Part shown: piece by piece, positions 25,795 through 34,335 of the stretch
Position numbering within the stretch: position 1 is the stretch's first letter
Layout of the letters: each line of letters begins with the position of its first letter
NCBI GenBank assembly: GCA_027488855.1
Contig: JAIYAV010000233.1
Coordinates: 1 to 64,000 of the forward strand
Direction: 5' to 3'
Origin: Saprospiraceae bacterium
Lineage (GTDB): Bacteria; Bacteroidota; Bacteroidia; Chitinophagales; Saprospiraceae
Length of the DNA: 64,000 bases
Translations under genes and position numbers: made by a program
Notes under the pieces: generated by a model
What the model was told of the DNA's origin: nothing
What the model saw: the letters and a program-made list of their open reading frames with translations, nothing else
Databases searched by the model: none

Positions 25795-25916
25795 GTATTT
25801 TTGTTTTGTTTACACGCCTTACATAAATATCAACTATTGTTTCTGGAGTGCCTTTGTCAAGGTCATGGATGTAATGCACTGCATTAGCCCTTCCAACCTA
25901 TTGGCGAATCAGCAAA

Positions 25917-26423
25917 TCAATCTGAGCCCGGGTGCTTGCGGCGGTAGTAATGTACTCCTGCGCCAAAAACCCAGCCAGCACGACCTTTCCGGGTTTGGAC
26001 TTTGATCCAAGGCTCGGTTACCGTTTGTTTGCCCAAATTGACCGTAGTGCTGGAGTCGCTCACTTCATTGAGGAAATAGACTTCTTCAAACAAGGGGAGG
26101 GTTTCGAGTATCTCGGCACTGGTAGTAGGACTTTTGCGCACCTTTAAATTTTCGAGGCAAACGTACAAACGTGAGAGGGCAGGAGCAGTACTGACGGCAG
26201 GACTGGCAATTGGGCTGGTTTTGGGAGTATCACTTTTGGTGGCTTCAATTTTTCGGCCCAGGCTATCTTCCAAATTCCGTAATCGTTCGCGTTCTGCTCG
26301 ATTGATGTATTTGCTTTGGGTGTCCGAACATTTGTTGATGGCCCAAAAAGCGAAACCGATGAAAAAAACGCCAATGATCATGAGTTCCAAACTGGGCAGG
26401 ATTGAACCTTTTTTTTCGCTCAT
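25917..26423 (-). CDS. membrane-anchored SH3-domain protein
   Basis: 168 residues, ATG at 26423. One N-terminal membrane helix (LELMIIGVFFIGFAFWAI), a charged coil (RAERERLRNLEDSLG), a Ser/Pro-rich linker, then a bacterial SH3 domain: LYVCLENLKVRKSPTTSAEILETL, EEVYFLNE and EPWIKVQTRKGRAGWVFG. The domain probably binds cell wall or protein ligands in the periplasm. Convergent with the glucosaminidase-like gene. Confidence 0.75.
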   Translation of the reverse strand: MSEKKGSILPSLELMIIGVFFIGFAFWAINKCSDTQSKYINRAERERLRNLEDSLGRKIEATKSDTPKTSPIASPAVSTAPALSRLYVCLENLKVRKSPTTSAEILETLPLFEEVYFLNEVSDSSTTVNLGKQTVTEPWIKVQTRKGRAGWVFGAGVHYYRRKHPGSD

Positions 26424-26433
26424 AGTATTCGAA

Positions 26434-26535
26434 GTTTAGAAGGTTTAGGAAGGTTTAGGAAGGTTGAGCATTACCACTAGAGACTTAGTCAAGAATGCTT
26501 GTGACAACCTCAACCTCTCTCAACCTCACTAAACC
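26434..26535. repeat. imperfect inverted repeat, GGTTTAGGAA words
   Basis: Left part is a run of GAAGGTTTAG words (26434-26467), right part CAACCTC...CACTAAACC (26503-26535). Imperfect. It lies between the divergent SH3 and dprA genes, so it cannot be a simple terminator. Confidence 0.4.
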
Positions 26536-26563
26536 ATAATCCACAAAGATATTTCTTTTTGCA

Positions 26564-27658
26564 ATGGAGCATTTATTTTACCCAATTGCCCTGACAAAAA
26601 TCCCCAAGGTTGGCCCGATTACGGCGCGCACCCTGGTTAGTTATTGTGGTAGCCCGGAGGAGGTTTTTCGAAGTAGCGCCAAAGCCCTGCTCAAAATTCC
26701 CGGCATTGGTGCCCAATTGGCCCAACAAATCAAATCGCTTGAACCCCAACAGGCTGCAGAAAAAGAGCTTGTGCATTTGGAGCAGCACCAGATTCAGGCC
26801 TTTTTTTACCTGGATGAGCATTACCCCAGCCGTTTGAAACATTACCCGGATAGCCCACTGGTCCTGTACCATCGAGGTAACGCGAACTTGAATGCAAAGC
26901 GTATCGTGGCTATCGTCGGTACCCGCAAACCTACGGTGCAAGGCACTTCTTTTTGTGAAGAGATGTTGGAACAACTGGTGCCCTACGATCCCCTCATCAT
27001 CAGTGGCCTGGCTTATGGCATCGACATTTGTGCCCACCGCAAAGCATTGGAAGTCAAACTACCCACTGTTGGTGTACTGGCCCATGGACTGGCGCATTTG
27101 TACCCGCCCAGTCATCGTTCGGCAGCTCAAAAAATGCTGGACAATGGTGGGATATTGACCGAATACGGCTTTGAAACCAATGCTGAAAAAGAACATTTCC
27201 CTCTGCGCAACCGCATCATTGCCGGGATGTGTGATGCGCTGGTCGTGGTGGAAACGGCCCGTTATGGCGGCTCCATCATCACGGCCAAATATGCCAATGA
27301 GTACAACAAGGATGTGTTTGCAGTACCTGGCCGGGTTAAAGACCCTTTTTCAGTAGGCTGCAATGAATTGATTAAAAACAACCAGGCGCACCTGATGGAA
27401 AGCGCCGAAGACCTGGTACGCCTATTGCGTTGGGATTTGCCGCCCTACACTTATGGCGTTCAACAACAGCTTTTTGTCGAAATGAGCGAGGAAGAAAAAA
27501 ATATTGTAAATTTGTTGCGTCACGACGAAGAGAAGAACATTGACGAACTGACCTTTGTAGCGCAAAAGTCGAGCAGCGCGATGGCAGCCCTTTTGTTGGA
27601 ATTGGAATTTAAAGGCGTCATCAAAGCATTGCCCGGCAAGCGGTACATTTTGGTCTAG
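26564..27658 (+). CDS. dprA: DNA-processing protein DprA
   Basis: 364 residues. N-terminal HhH/SAM-like part (VGPITARTL, IPGIGAQLAQQI), then the Rossmann-like DNA-binding core: VAIVGTRKPT, ISGLAYGIDICAHRKAL, LAHGLAHLYPPSHR, EHFPLRNRIIAGMCDALVVVE, GGSIITAKYA, and a C-terminal winged-helix (DRGDP-like region replaced by the usual LRHDEEKNIDELTF). DprA loads RecA on incoming single-stranded DNA in transformation. No competence genes adjacent. Confidence 0.93.
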   Translation: MEHLFYPIALTKIPKVGPITARTLVSYCGSPEEVFRSSAKALLKIPGIGAQLAQQIKSLEPQQAAEKELVHLEQHQIQAFFYLDEHYPSRLKHYPDSPLVLYHRGNANLNAKRIVAIVGTRKPTVQGTSFCEEMLEQLVPYDPLIISGLAYGIDICAHRKALEVKLPTVGVLAHGLAHLYPPSHRSAAQKMLDNGGILTEYGFETNAEKEHFPLRNRIIAGMCDALVVVETARYGGSIITAKYANEYNKDVFAVPGRVKDPFSVGCNELIKNNQAHLMESAEDLVRLLRWDLPPYTYGVQQQLFVEMSEEEKNIVNLLRHDEEKNIDELTFVAQKSSSAMAALLLELEFKGVIKALPGKRYILV

Positions 27659-27712
27659 TTGCTTCGTTTTTATTAGAGAATTAAGTGCCCGTTCACTTAC
27701 CACTTAGATTAG

Positions 27713-28816
27713 ATGAAAAAACTCTTGATCATAGGATTGACCCTGTTGTTGTGTGGGCCAGTCTGGAGCCAAAAAAAACCAAAAGCAGTCGTAGCAGCTG
27801 CACCGCCGCGCCAAGCTAAAAATGTCATTTTACTCATTGGAGATGGAATGGGCTTGACCCATATCTCGGCGGGTATGTATTTCAACAACAACCAAAGTCA
27901 GTTCGAACGTTTCCCCGTGGCGGGTTTGCAAAAAGCCTACTCGGCCAGCGACCTCATTACGGATTCTGCGGCAGGTGCTACGGCATTTGCCAGTGGCATC
28001 AAAACCTACAATGGTGCAATTGGGGTGAACACCGACAGTATGCCCGTCAGAACCATCCTCGAACAAGCTGAAGAAAAGGGCTTGGCCACTGGTATGGTGG
28101 TCACCTCTACGCTCACCCACGCTACTCCAGCTTGCTTCATTGCTCATGTGCGCAACCGGAAGTTTGAGGAAGAAATTGCCACTTTTTTTCTCAAAACCGA
28201 AGTGGATTTTTTGGCTGGCGGTGGAAAAAAATTCTTTGATCAACGCACTGTTGACAGCCGCAATTTGATCAAGGAGCTTCAGGCCAAGGGTTATCAAATC
28301 AACGACTTCAGCCAAAATGCGGAAAACGCTAGCCCGCCAGATCCAAGTAAAAATTTCATTTATTTTAGCGCAGATGGCGACCCAGCCAAGGCTTCGGAAG
28401 GCCGTACTTATCTGGCCCCTTACAGTGTAGCCGCCGCAAAACACCTCAAACAACGCTCGGAAAAAGGTTTTTTCCTCATGATCGAAGGCTCCCAAATCGA
28501 CTGGGGTGGCCACGCCAATAATTCGGATTACATCGTGAGTGAGGTAGTGGATTTTGACCAAACGATCGGCAAAATCCTCGACTTTGCCGCTGCCGATGGA
28601 GAAACCCTGGTGATTGTCACTGCGGACCACGAAACGGGTGGCTATGCGATCAATCCAGGCTCGGAATTGGGCAAAATCCGGGGAGCTTTTACCACCAATC
28701 AACATACTGCGCAGTTGGTACCCGTGTTTGCGTTCGGCCCAGGAGCAGAGTTGTTTTCCGGCATTTATGAGAACACGGCCATTTATGAGAAGATGAAGAC
28801 GGTGTTGGGGTGGTAG
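27713..28816 (+). CDS. alkaline phosphatase
   Basis: 367 residues, exported (leader ends GPVWSQ). Metal site NVILLIGDGMG at residues 37-47, nucleophile Ser85 in TDSAAGATAFASG, second-half ligands in IEGSQIDWGGHANN and VTADHETGGYAIN. Fits the PhoA family; periplasmic phosphate release. Converges on the TonB receptor gene with an inverted repeat in between. Confidence 0.92.
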   Translation: MKKLLIIGLTLLLCGPVWSQKKPKAVVAAAPPRQAKNVILLIGDGMGLTHISAGMYFNNNQSQFERFPVAGLQKAYSASDLITDSAAGATAFASGIKTYNGAIGVNTDSMPVRTILEQAEEKGLATGMVVTSTLTHATPACFIAHVRNRKFEEEIATFFLKTEVDFLAGGGKKFFDQRTVDSRNLIKELQAKGYQINDFSQNAENASPPDPSKNFIYFSADGDPAKASEGRTYLAPYSVAAAKHLKQRSEKGFFLMIEGSQIDWGGHANNSDYIVSEVVDFDQTIGKILDFAAADGETLVIVTADHETGGYAINPGSELGKIRGAFTTNQHTAQLVPVFAFGPGAELFSGIYENTAIYEKMKTVLGW

Positions 28817-28956
28817 AAAGTGAAAAGTGAAAAGTGAAAAGTGAAAAGTGAAAAGTGAAAAATAGGCTGCCGCAGCGACTTGTTCAACATTGCTGGTCAA
28901 AGCCGCTGCGGTAGCCTATTTTTCACTTTTCATTTTTCATTTTTCACTTTTCACTT
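28817..28956. terminator. long inverted repeat between convergent genes
   Basis: The left arm has six tandem GTGAAAA units, then ATAGGCTGCCGCAGCG; the right arm has CGCTGCGGTAGCCTAT then TTTTCACTTTTCAT units. The right arm reaches the stop codon of the receptor gene. The core (GGCTGCCGCAGCG...CGCTGCGGTAGCC) is related to that at 15741-15835, but the outer arms are different. Probably a two-way terminator. Confidence 0.65.
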
Positions 28957-31339
28957 ACTTTTCCCCCACTCGGCTCTGCTCCTCCGAAGCCCCACTTCTT
29001 CTCCGAGCACCTTTGTTCAAATACTGATTCCCGAAATTGTAGGTAAAGCTCAGATTCGCGATGCGCGTTTCCCAGGAAGACACGATGTTTGCCTCAAAAG
29101 TAGCGTGATCAATCCGGCCATGCCAGTAGCGGAACAACATATCGTCGAGGGCCAAGTTGAGGTTGCCCTTGCCTTTCATGATTTTTTTCTGCACCCCAAA
29201 ACTCACGCCATACAAATGTTCAGAGGTTTGAATGCCTTCGATGCCGGGGCCAGAGTACCAGCCATTCATTTCAAATTTCCAGTCTTTGGGCATAGTATAG
29301 GTCGCATTCAAAAAAGCCACCACATTCCAGCGGCCCTGGTTGAATTGTTCTTGAAAAACCTCGGATTCGTAGCGGTTGTAAAACACCATCACGCCACCAT
29401 AACCTTCGAGTTTTTTTACAAACTCCAGGGGGAAGAACAAACTACCGCCGTAGCGTTCAAAAGTAGCCAAGTTGTCGTCTATCCCAAAACCTACCCCTGT
29501 AGCATCATCCTGCTGCGTAACCATCTGAATCACGTCCTTGGTGCGGGTATATTCCAGGTTGAAAAAAGGTTGTTTGTCGTAGGTCAACGACATTTTGTAC
29601 GAGTCGGTGATCTCGGGCCGGAGGAACGGGTTGCCTTTTCGGTAGGTGTAAGGATCGAGGAACTGCACAAAAGGATTCAATGACCCATAACCGGGCCGAT
29701 TGATGCGATTGCTGTAGGCTGCCGACCAACCCAATTTGTCGCCCAGAGGAGCGGACAAACTCAAGCTGGGGAAAAACCGCGCAATCCGCCGTTGTTGAGT
29801 GCTGTCCAAAGTCACCGAATAACCCGTGGATTGGGAGTTTTCGTAACGGAGCCCGGCCTGACCTTCAATTTTACCCAAGGTGAAATTGGACGACACATAA
29901 GCGGCGGCAATTTTTTCCGTAAAAACGAAGTGGTTGCTGAAGGAGGGGTCGTTTACCCAATTGTTGTCACTAAAAATGCTGGCTTGCAGGTCGTTGTCCA
30001 CCACTGCATGACTGTATTTAAGTCCCGACTCGATTTGGAATTTTTTGCTGAAGGGTTTGGTATAGTCCAAGCGATAGGCCTCGATTTCCGTGTTTCCGGG
30101 TTGTTTTTGCTGGCGATTGGCAAAGTTGTCTTCGCCACTGATCACTTCCGTGCGCAGGAGGTTGCTGACGTTGCGGCCATAGCGGTTGATGCTAAAATCG
30201 GCATTGAGTTTTTGGCCACTGGTATCCAGTTTGAATTCGTAGTAAGCATCCAAGTTGACAAAACCAGTTCGGCGATCGGTTTCATTGGAGGTGAGGATTT
30301 CTGCCCGGGCTTTTTGCAGGGCATCAGGCAAAATGGAGGTGGTACTTTCACTCACCACCTCGTTGGTACTGCCCAGGGCATTGACCGAAACACCTGCTGT
30401 TTGATTTTTACTGATGTAATAATCCACACCTGATTTGATGTTCAAAGAATAAGGCAAGCCGGGTTGAAAATTGCTTTGTTTGTACAATTCCGTGCCCACT
30501 ACTCGCTCCAGATCGAGTTGTTCGTACCAGGTGCGGTGGCTAAAGGCCAGGGAGTTGGTGAAATTGAATTTTTCGTTGCGGAAGTTCAGTGTGCTTGAAG
30601 CGCGGTATTTCCAATATTTTCCCTTACCCGCACCTACCGTAGCGGTACCATTCAGGCCCAGTTTCATGTTGCGCTTCAGGACGATGTTCAGCACCGCCCC
30701 AGTGCCCTGCGCATCGAAGCGGGCCCCCGGTTGGCTGATCACCTCAATGCGGTCGATGTTGGCTGAAGGCATATCTTTCAGCAGGCTTTGCATGTCCATG
30801 TACTGGGTAGGGCGACCGTCGATGAGGATAGTCAATCCCGTTTGGCCCGCCAAGCTAATGCGATCATTGACCACAATCATACCCGGCACTTTGCGCAAAA
30901 CATCCAGAGCACTCCCGCTGGCCCCGGTGATGCTGTTGGCTACGTTGACGATGAGCGTTCCCGCCTTTTGTTCCAAAAATGGTTTGCGAGCCGTTATTTC
31001 TGCGGTAGCCAGGGTTTTAGTCTGATTGCGTAGCGAAATGGTCGGGATATTTAGGTTTTCCTTAAAATCAGGAATGTTGTGAAAGTGATCTTCAAATCCC
31101 AACATGACTACGCGCAGCAGGTAAGATTTTCCGGTAGGTACTGCACTGAAGTTAAAGCTGCCGTCGTCCGCAGTAATGGCACCTTTGAACAAACTGGAAT
31201 CTTTGACTTCCAGCAGCAGGACGTTGGCATAAGGAATGGCCTGGCGATTTTCATCTTGAATTTTACCATTCAGGTTAGCTTGGGCTTGAAGCGATAGGCA
31301 AAACAATGCCATGCTTCCTAAGGTGAGTAGAAGTTTCAT
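28955..31339 (-). CDS. TonB-dependent outer-membrane receptor (OMP_b-brl type)
   Basis: 794 residues. Signal peptide ends LSLQAQ. Residues about 22-110 form a carboxypeptidase-D-like regulatory domain (GKIQDENRQAIPYANVLLLE). The plug follows (LRKVPGMIVV, ILIDGRPTQYM, IDRIEVISQPGARFDAQGTG), then a barrel of the OMP_b-brl_3 type. Ligand not assigned; such receptors often accompany proteases or metal uptake. Stop codon lies inside the inverted repeat. Confidence 0.85.
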   Translation of the reverse strand: MKLLLTLGSMALFCLSLQAQANLNGKIQDENRQAIPYANVLLLEVKDSSLFKGAITADDGSFNFSAVPTGKSYLLRVVMLGFEDHFHNIPDFKENLNIPTISLRNQTKTLATAEITARKPFLEQKAGTLIVNVANSITGASGSALDVLRKVPGMIVVNDRISLAGQTGLTILIDGRPTQYMDMQSLLKDMPSANIDRIEVISQPGARFDAQGTGAVLNIVLKRNMKLGLNGTATVGAGKGKYWKYRASSTLNFRNEKFNFTNSLAFSHRTWYEQLDLERVVGTELYKQSNFQPGLPYSLNIKSGVDYYISKNQTAGVSVNALGSTNEVVSESTTSILPDALQKARAEILTSNETDRRTGFVNLDAYYEFKLDTSGQKLNADFSINRYGRNVSNLLRTEVISGEDNFANRQQKQPGNTEIEAYRLDYTKPFSKKFQIESGLKYSHAVVDNDLQASIFSDNNWVNDPSFSNHFVFTEKIAAAYVSSNFTLGKIEGQAGLRYENSQSTGYSVTLDSTQQRRIARFFPSLSLSAPLGDKLGWSAAYSNRINRPGYGSLNPFVQFLDPYTYRKGNPFLRPEITDSYKMSLTYDKQPFFNLEYTRTKDVIQMVTQQDDATGVGFGIDDNLATFERYGGSLFFPLEFVKKLEGYGGVMVFYNRYESEVFQEQFNQGRWNVVAFLNATYTMPKDWKFEMNGWYSGPGIEGIQTSEHLYGVSFGVQKKIMKGKGNLNLALDDMLFRYWHGRIDHATFEANIVSSWETRIANLSFTYNFGNQYLNKGARRRSGASEEQSRVGEK

Positions 31340-31542
31340 AACAGTCAGGTGATAACAAAATGTGAATGAATAGTTAGTAGATGCGGAGGGAAATAAATTA
31401 CCCCTACGTGCAGAAATAAATTATTGATTTTTTTGAAGTACACTCCAATGGGTGCAAGGTTCAAGTTTTGCAATAATTTTTTTGACCGAAGCAAAAATGA
31501 ACTTAAAAAAGGAACTGAAAGTGGCAAATTATTATTTGAGCC

Positions 31543-32802
31543 CTATTTTTCACCTAAAGCCTCGCTCAAACCTTCACTCAAATATCGGAAGGTAAGCACC
31601 GTGAAAAAAATAGCCAAACCCGGAAAAAGTGCCAGCCACCATTCAATTTGATGCTGCCCCCGCAGTTCACCCAAAATGGAGCCCCAGGTAACCCGGTCGG
31701 GCGCACCGATACCCAGCATGGACAACTGGGATTCGGTGAGAATGGCCATAGCCATAAAGAAGGAAATCAAAACCAGCAGCGGCCCCAGTGCGTTGGGCAA
31801 GGCATGCCTAACCAGCAAACGCAAGTGGGTAAAGCCCAAGGCTCGACCCGCTTCCATATAGGTTTGTTGCCGAACCTTTAAAAACTCAGCCCGCACAAAT
31901 CGCGCTACCGAAGCACTGCCTACAATCCCTGCCACCACCATCATGTAAGTGGTAGTGGGCTGTTCCAAGGTAGCAATGAGCGCCAAAACCAGGATAATGC
32001 TGGGTATGGCATCTACAACTTCGAGCAAACGCATCAGGAGGGTATCCAGCGGAACGACGTAGCGCCCCAACTTTGGTAAGCACAGACGCAACAAACGATC
32101 CAGTGAAAAAACCAGAGTCAAATACAAAACAAGATAGGTCAATTGTTGAAAGCCACGTGCCCAGGCGGAAGCCTCTTCCGATATACCGGGCAAATAGGCC
32201 AGATAAAAAAATAAAAAGGGCAAGAACAACAAGATGGCACAAACCCTGGACTTGGGAACAATCAAACTCTGGTCTCCAAAATACCCCGCGATACCACCCA
32301 AAAACAAACCCATCGAAATGGCAATCCCCACCATGATGGAACCAAGCCAAAGGGCCATTCGGGTGCCGTGCAGCATACCTGCGGCTACATCCCGCCCCGT
32401 TTTGTCGGTACCCATCCAGTGCCGAAAGCGCCAGGATTTGATACTCTGCCGTTCAAAAGGCCCCCGGGCATTGAGGTTTTTGTGGTCAATCGACCTCGGG
32501 GAGTACGGAATTAGGGTGAATACGATTTTATCATACGTTTTATCCGCCCAATCTTCAGCTGGCATCAGGGCCGTGGGCCATTTGGCTACGCCCAAGTCAA
32601 CCAGTAGTCCTTTGAGTAAAGGCGAATAACTTTTTCCATCCACTTTGATGTACCAGGGGCGTTCATTGGCCACAAAAGGGCTACTCAAGGCAATGATGAC
32701 AAAAACCATCAAACTGCGCAACGCCAACCTGCCTGCACCTCGCGCCCGAAAACGCCGCCATACGTTCCTCCAATAACTGTTGATGCCCTGTGTTTTTTTC
32801 AT
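31543..32802 (-). CDS. ABC transporter permease (OppC/DppC-like)
   Basis: 419 residues. N-terminal helix, a long periplasmic segment (residues about 45-130; unusual length, seen in Bacteroidota OppC proteins), then a BPD_transp_1 core with the coupling motif EAGRALGFTHLRLLVRHALPNALGPLLV. Start ATG overlaps the OppB stop by 4 bases (ATGA), so translation is coupled. Works with the upstream permease and binding protein; the ATPase subunits are not in the window. Confidence 0.88.
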   Translation of the reverse strand: MKKTQGINSYWRNVWRRFRARGAGRLALRSLMVFVIIALSSPFVANERPWYIKVDGKSYSPLLKGLLVDLGVAKWPTALMPAEDWADKTYDKIVFTLIPYSPRSIDHKNLNARGPFERQSIKSWRFRHWMGTDKTGRDVAAGMLHGTRMALWLGSIMVGIAISMGLFLGGIAGYFGDQSLIVPKSRVCAILLFLPFLFFYLAYLPGISEEASAWARGFQQLTYLVLYLTLVFSLDRLLRLCLPKLGRYVVPLDTLLMRLLEVVDAIPSIILVLALIATLEQPTTTYMMVVAGIVGSASVARFVRAEFLKVRQQTYMEAGRALGFTHLRLLVRHALPNALGPLLVLISFFMAMAILTESQLSMLGIGAPDRVTWGSILGELRGQHQIEWWLALFPGLAIFFTVLTFRYLSEGLSEALGEK

Positions 32803-34235
32803 GCCAATGTCGATTGATTGCTGCGATCAAAACGAACCCGGGGGTCGAGCCAGGCGTAAGCCAGATCGACGAGTACTAAGCCCATCATGCTCAACAAAGT
32901 GCCTAACAAAATGATGCCAAATACCACTGGCCAGTCCTGCGATCCCATAGAATCAATCAACAAATGCCCCATGCCGGGGATGTTGAAAATGGATTCAACG
33001 AGAATCGAGCCAGCCACCATCTCTGGCAATAAGGAACCAAAATTGGTGATCAGCGGGAAAGCGGCGTTGGGAAAGGCATGGTTCCAAATCACTTCTTTTT
33101 CGCCTAAACCTTTGGCGCGAGCCGTGCGTACAAAATCCTGATTGAGGGCCACAATCATGGCACTGCGCATTTGCCGGGTCAACATGGTCATGGCTGGATA
33201 AATCAAACAAAGGATTGGAATGATCAATTGCCGGAAGCTGACGCTGAGCCAGGTAGCCCAGGATGAGTCTGCATCCAAATCCATCATGCCCGTAATGGTG
33301 ATGAAATTCATGCCCCAATCGGGGTTGGAAAAAACCACCAAAAGCACCAGCGCTACCCAAAAGGCAGGCATGGCGTACAAACCAAACAGGAGGGTATTGG
33401 CCCTCTGATCAAATCTCGATCCTTGGTGAACTGCCATCCGTACCCCAATGAAAATCGCCAACAAGTAAACAATGGGCAGTGCACAAACATTGATCAATAC
33501 CGTCCAGCTCAAGGCCCGCCCAATTTTTGCACTTACGGGTTTGGCATCTTTAAAAGATAAACCAAGATCGCCCCGTAAATAGCCCACAAAAGTCTGGTGA
33601 AATTGATTGTCAAAACCATTCCATACCAGGCGAGGGCGATACAATTTGGCTTTTTGGGGATGAGCCAGCAAATAATCAAAAGATTTTCGCACTTGTTGAT
33701 AGGCGGGAAAAGTTTGTTGCTGAAGTAGCGAATCCTGTGGAATTAGCCGAGCTATTTCATCCAATTGCAGCTTAGCTACCCCAAAATCACTACTGAATTG
33801 TAAACTATTGATCACCTGCCCCAGGCTACTCCGGGCTTCAGAACTCCATTGAACGGGCATGGCCTGAAGCACTTTTTTTAAGCTGCCTAAAGATTCATAG
33901 TACCGTTCAACGGCTGGCCAATTGCCATTTTGCCTCAACAATTTCACCAATACCTCCCGCCGATTCCGAAATGGGATTTTGTGCAAAGTATCGGGATAAG
34001 CTGCGGGTTGGAAGGCACAATAAAAGACAGGTTTGTCCAAGCCCATACGTGCGGAACGGCTCCGATACATGCGCAACAATTCGGCCTCACTTTGGGTAGA
34101 TTGCTCAAATTCCTCGGTGTTGGCCTCTTCCACGGGATCGCCAGGCAATAGCCGGCTCAGGCCGAAGGTGAGCACGAGGGCCACCAAGAGGGTAGGGGCG
34201 AGCAGCAGTAGACGTTTGAGAAAATAGCGGAGCAT
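32799..34235 (-). CDS. ABC transporter permease (OppB/DppB-like)
   Basis: 478 residues from the ATG at 34235 (MLRYFLKRLLLLAPTLL); the longer frame to 34268 would be translated from an inverted repeat and is rejected. Typical OppB start (RLLPGDPVEE), a large periplasmic insert of about 200 residues between helices 1 and 2, and the EAA coupling loop (RTARAKGLGEKEVIWNHAFPNA). Inner-membrane channel half for oligopeptide or dipeptide uptake. Confidence 0.88.
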   Translation of the reverse strand: MLRYFLKRLLLLAPTLLVALVLTFGLSRLLPGDPVEEANTEEFEQSTQSEAELLRMYRSRSARMGLDKPVFYCAFQPAAYPDTLHKIPFRNRREVLVKLLRQNGNWPAVERYYESLGSLKKVLQAMPVQWSSEARSSLGQVINSLQFSSDFGVAKLQLDEIARLIPQDSLLQQQTFPAYQQVRKSFDYLLAHPQKAKLYRPRLVWNGFDNQFHQTFVGYLRGDLGLSFKDAKPVSAKIGRALSWTVLINVCALPIVYLLAIFIGVRMAVHQGSRFDQRANTLLFGLYAMPAFWVALVLLVVFSNPDWGMNFITITGMMDLDADSSWATWLSVSFRQLIIPILCLIYPAMTMLTRQMRSAMIVALNQDFVRTARAKGLGEKEVIWNHAFPNAAFPLITNFGSLLPEMVAGSILVESIFNIPGMGHLLIDSMGSQDWPVVFGIILLGTLLSMMGLVLVDLAYAWLDPRVRFDRSNQSTLA

Positions 34236-34242
34236 GGGTAGC

Positions 34243-34330
34243 AAGGTTCCATGGTTCCAGGGTTCCAAGGTTCCAGAGTTGAGGGCAATGCGTAACCCTG
34301 GAACCTGGAACCTTGGAACTTTGGAACCCT
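34243..34330. repeat. GGTTCCA-word inverted repeat inside the peptide ABC operon
   Basis: Left arm about 34243-34280 (AAGGTTCCATGGTTCCAGGG and on), right arm about 34293-34330, imperfect but strongly complementary; the loop is about 12 bases. It lies exactly between the stop of the binding-protein gene (34336) and the start of the OppB-like gene (34235). Confidence 0.6.
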
Positions 34331-34335
34331 ATAGG

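Noticed and set aside
27830..28900. 356-codon minus-strand frame opposite the alkaline phosphatase gene
   Set aside because: Shadow of a well-supported gene; it begins inside a repeat and lacks protein-like motifs.
28817..28956. CRISPR-like array
   Set aside because: The repeated unit is 7 bases without spacers and forms one arm of a hairpin.
34236..34268. Upstream start for the OppB-like gene
   Set aside because: The added residues are encoded by the GGTTCCA inverted repeat and precede a typical permease start at 34235.
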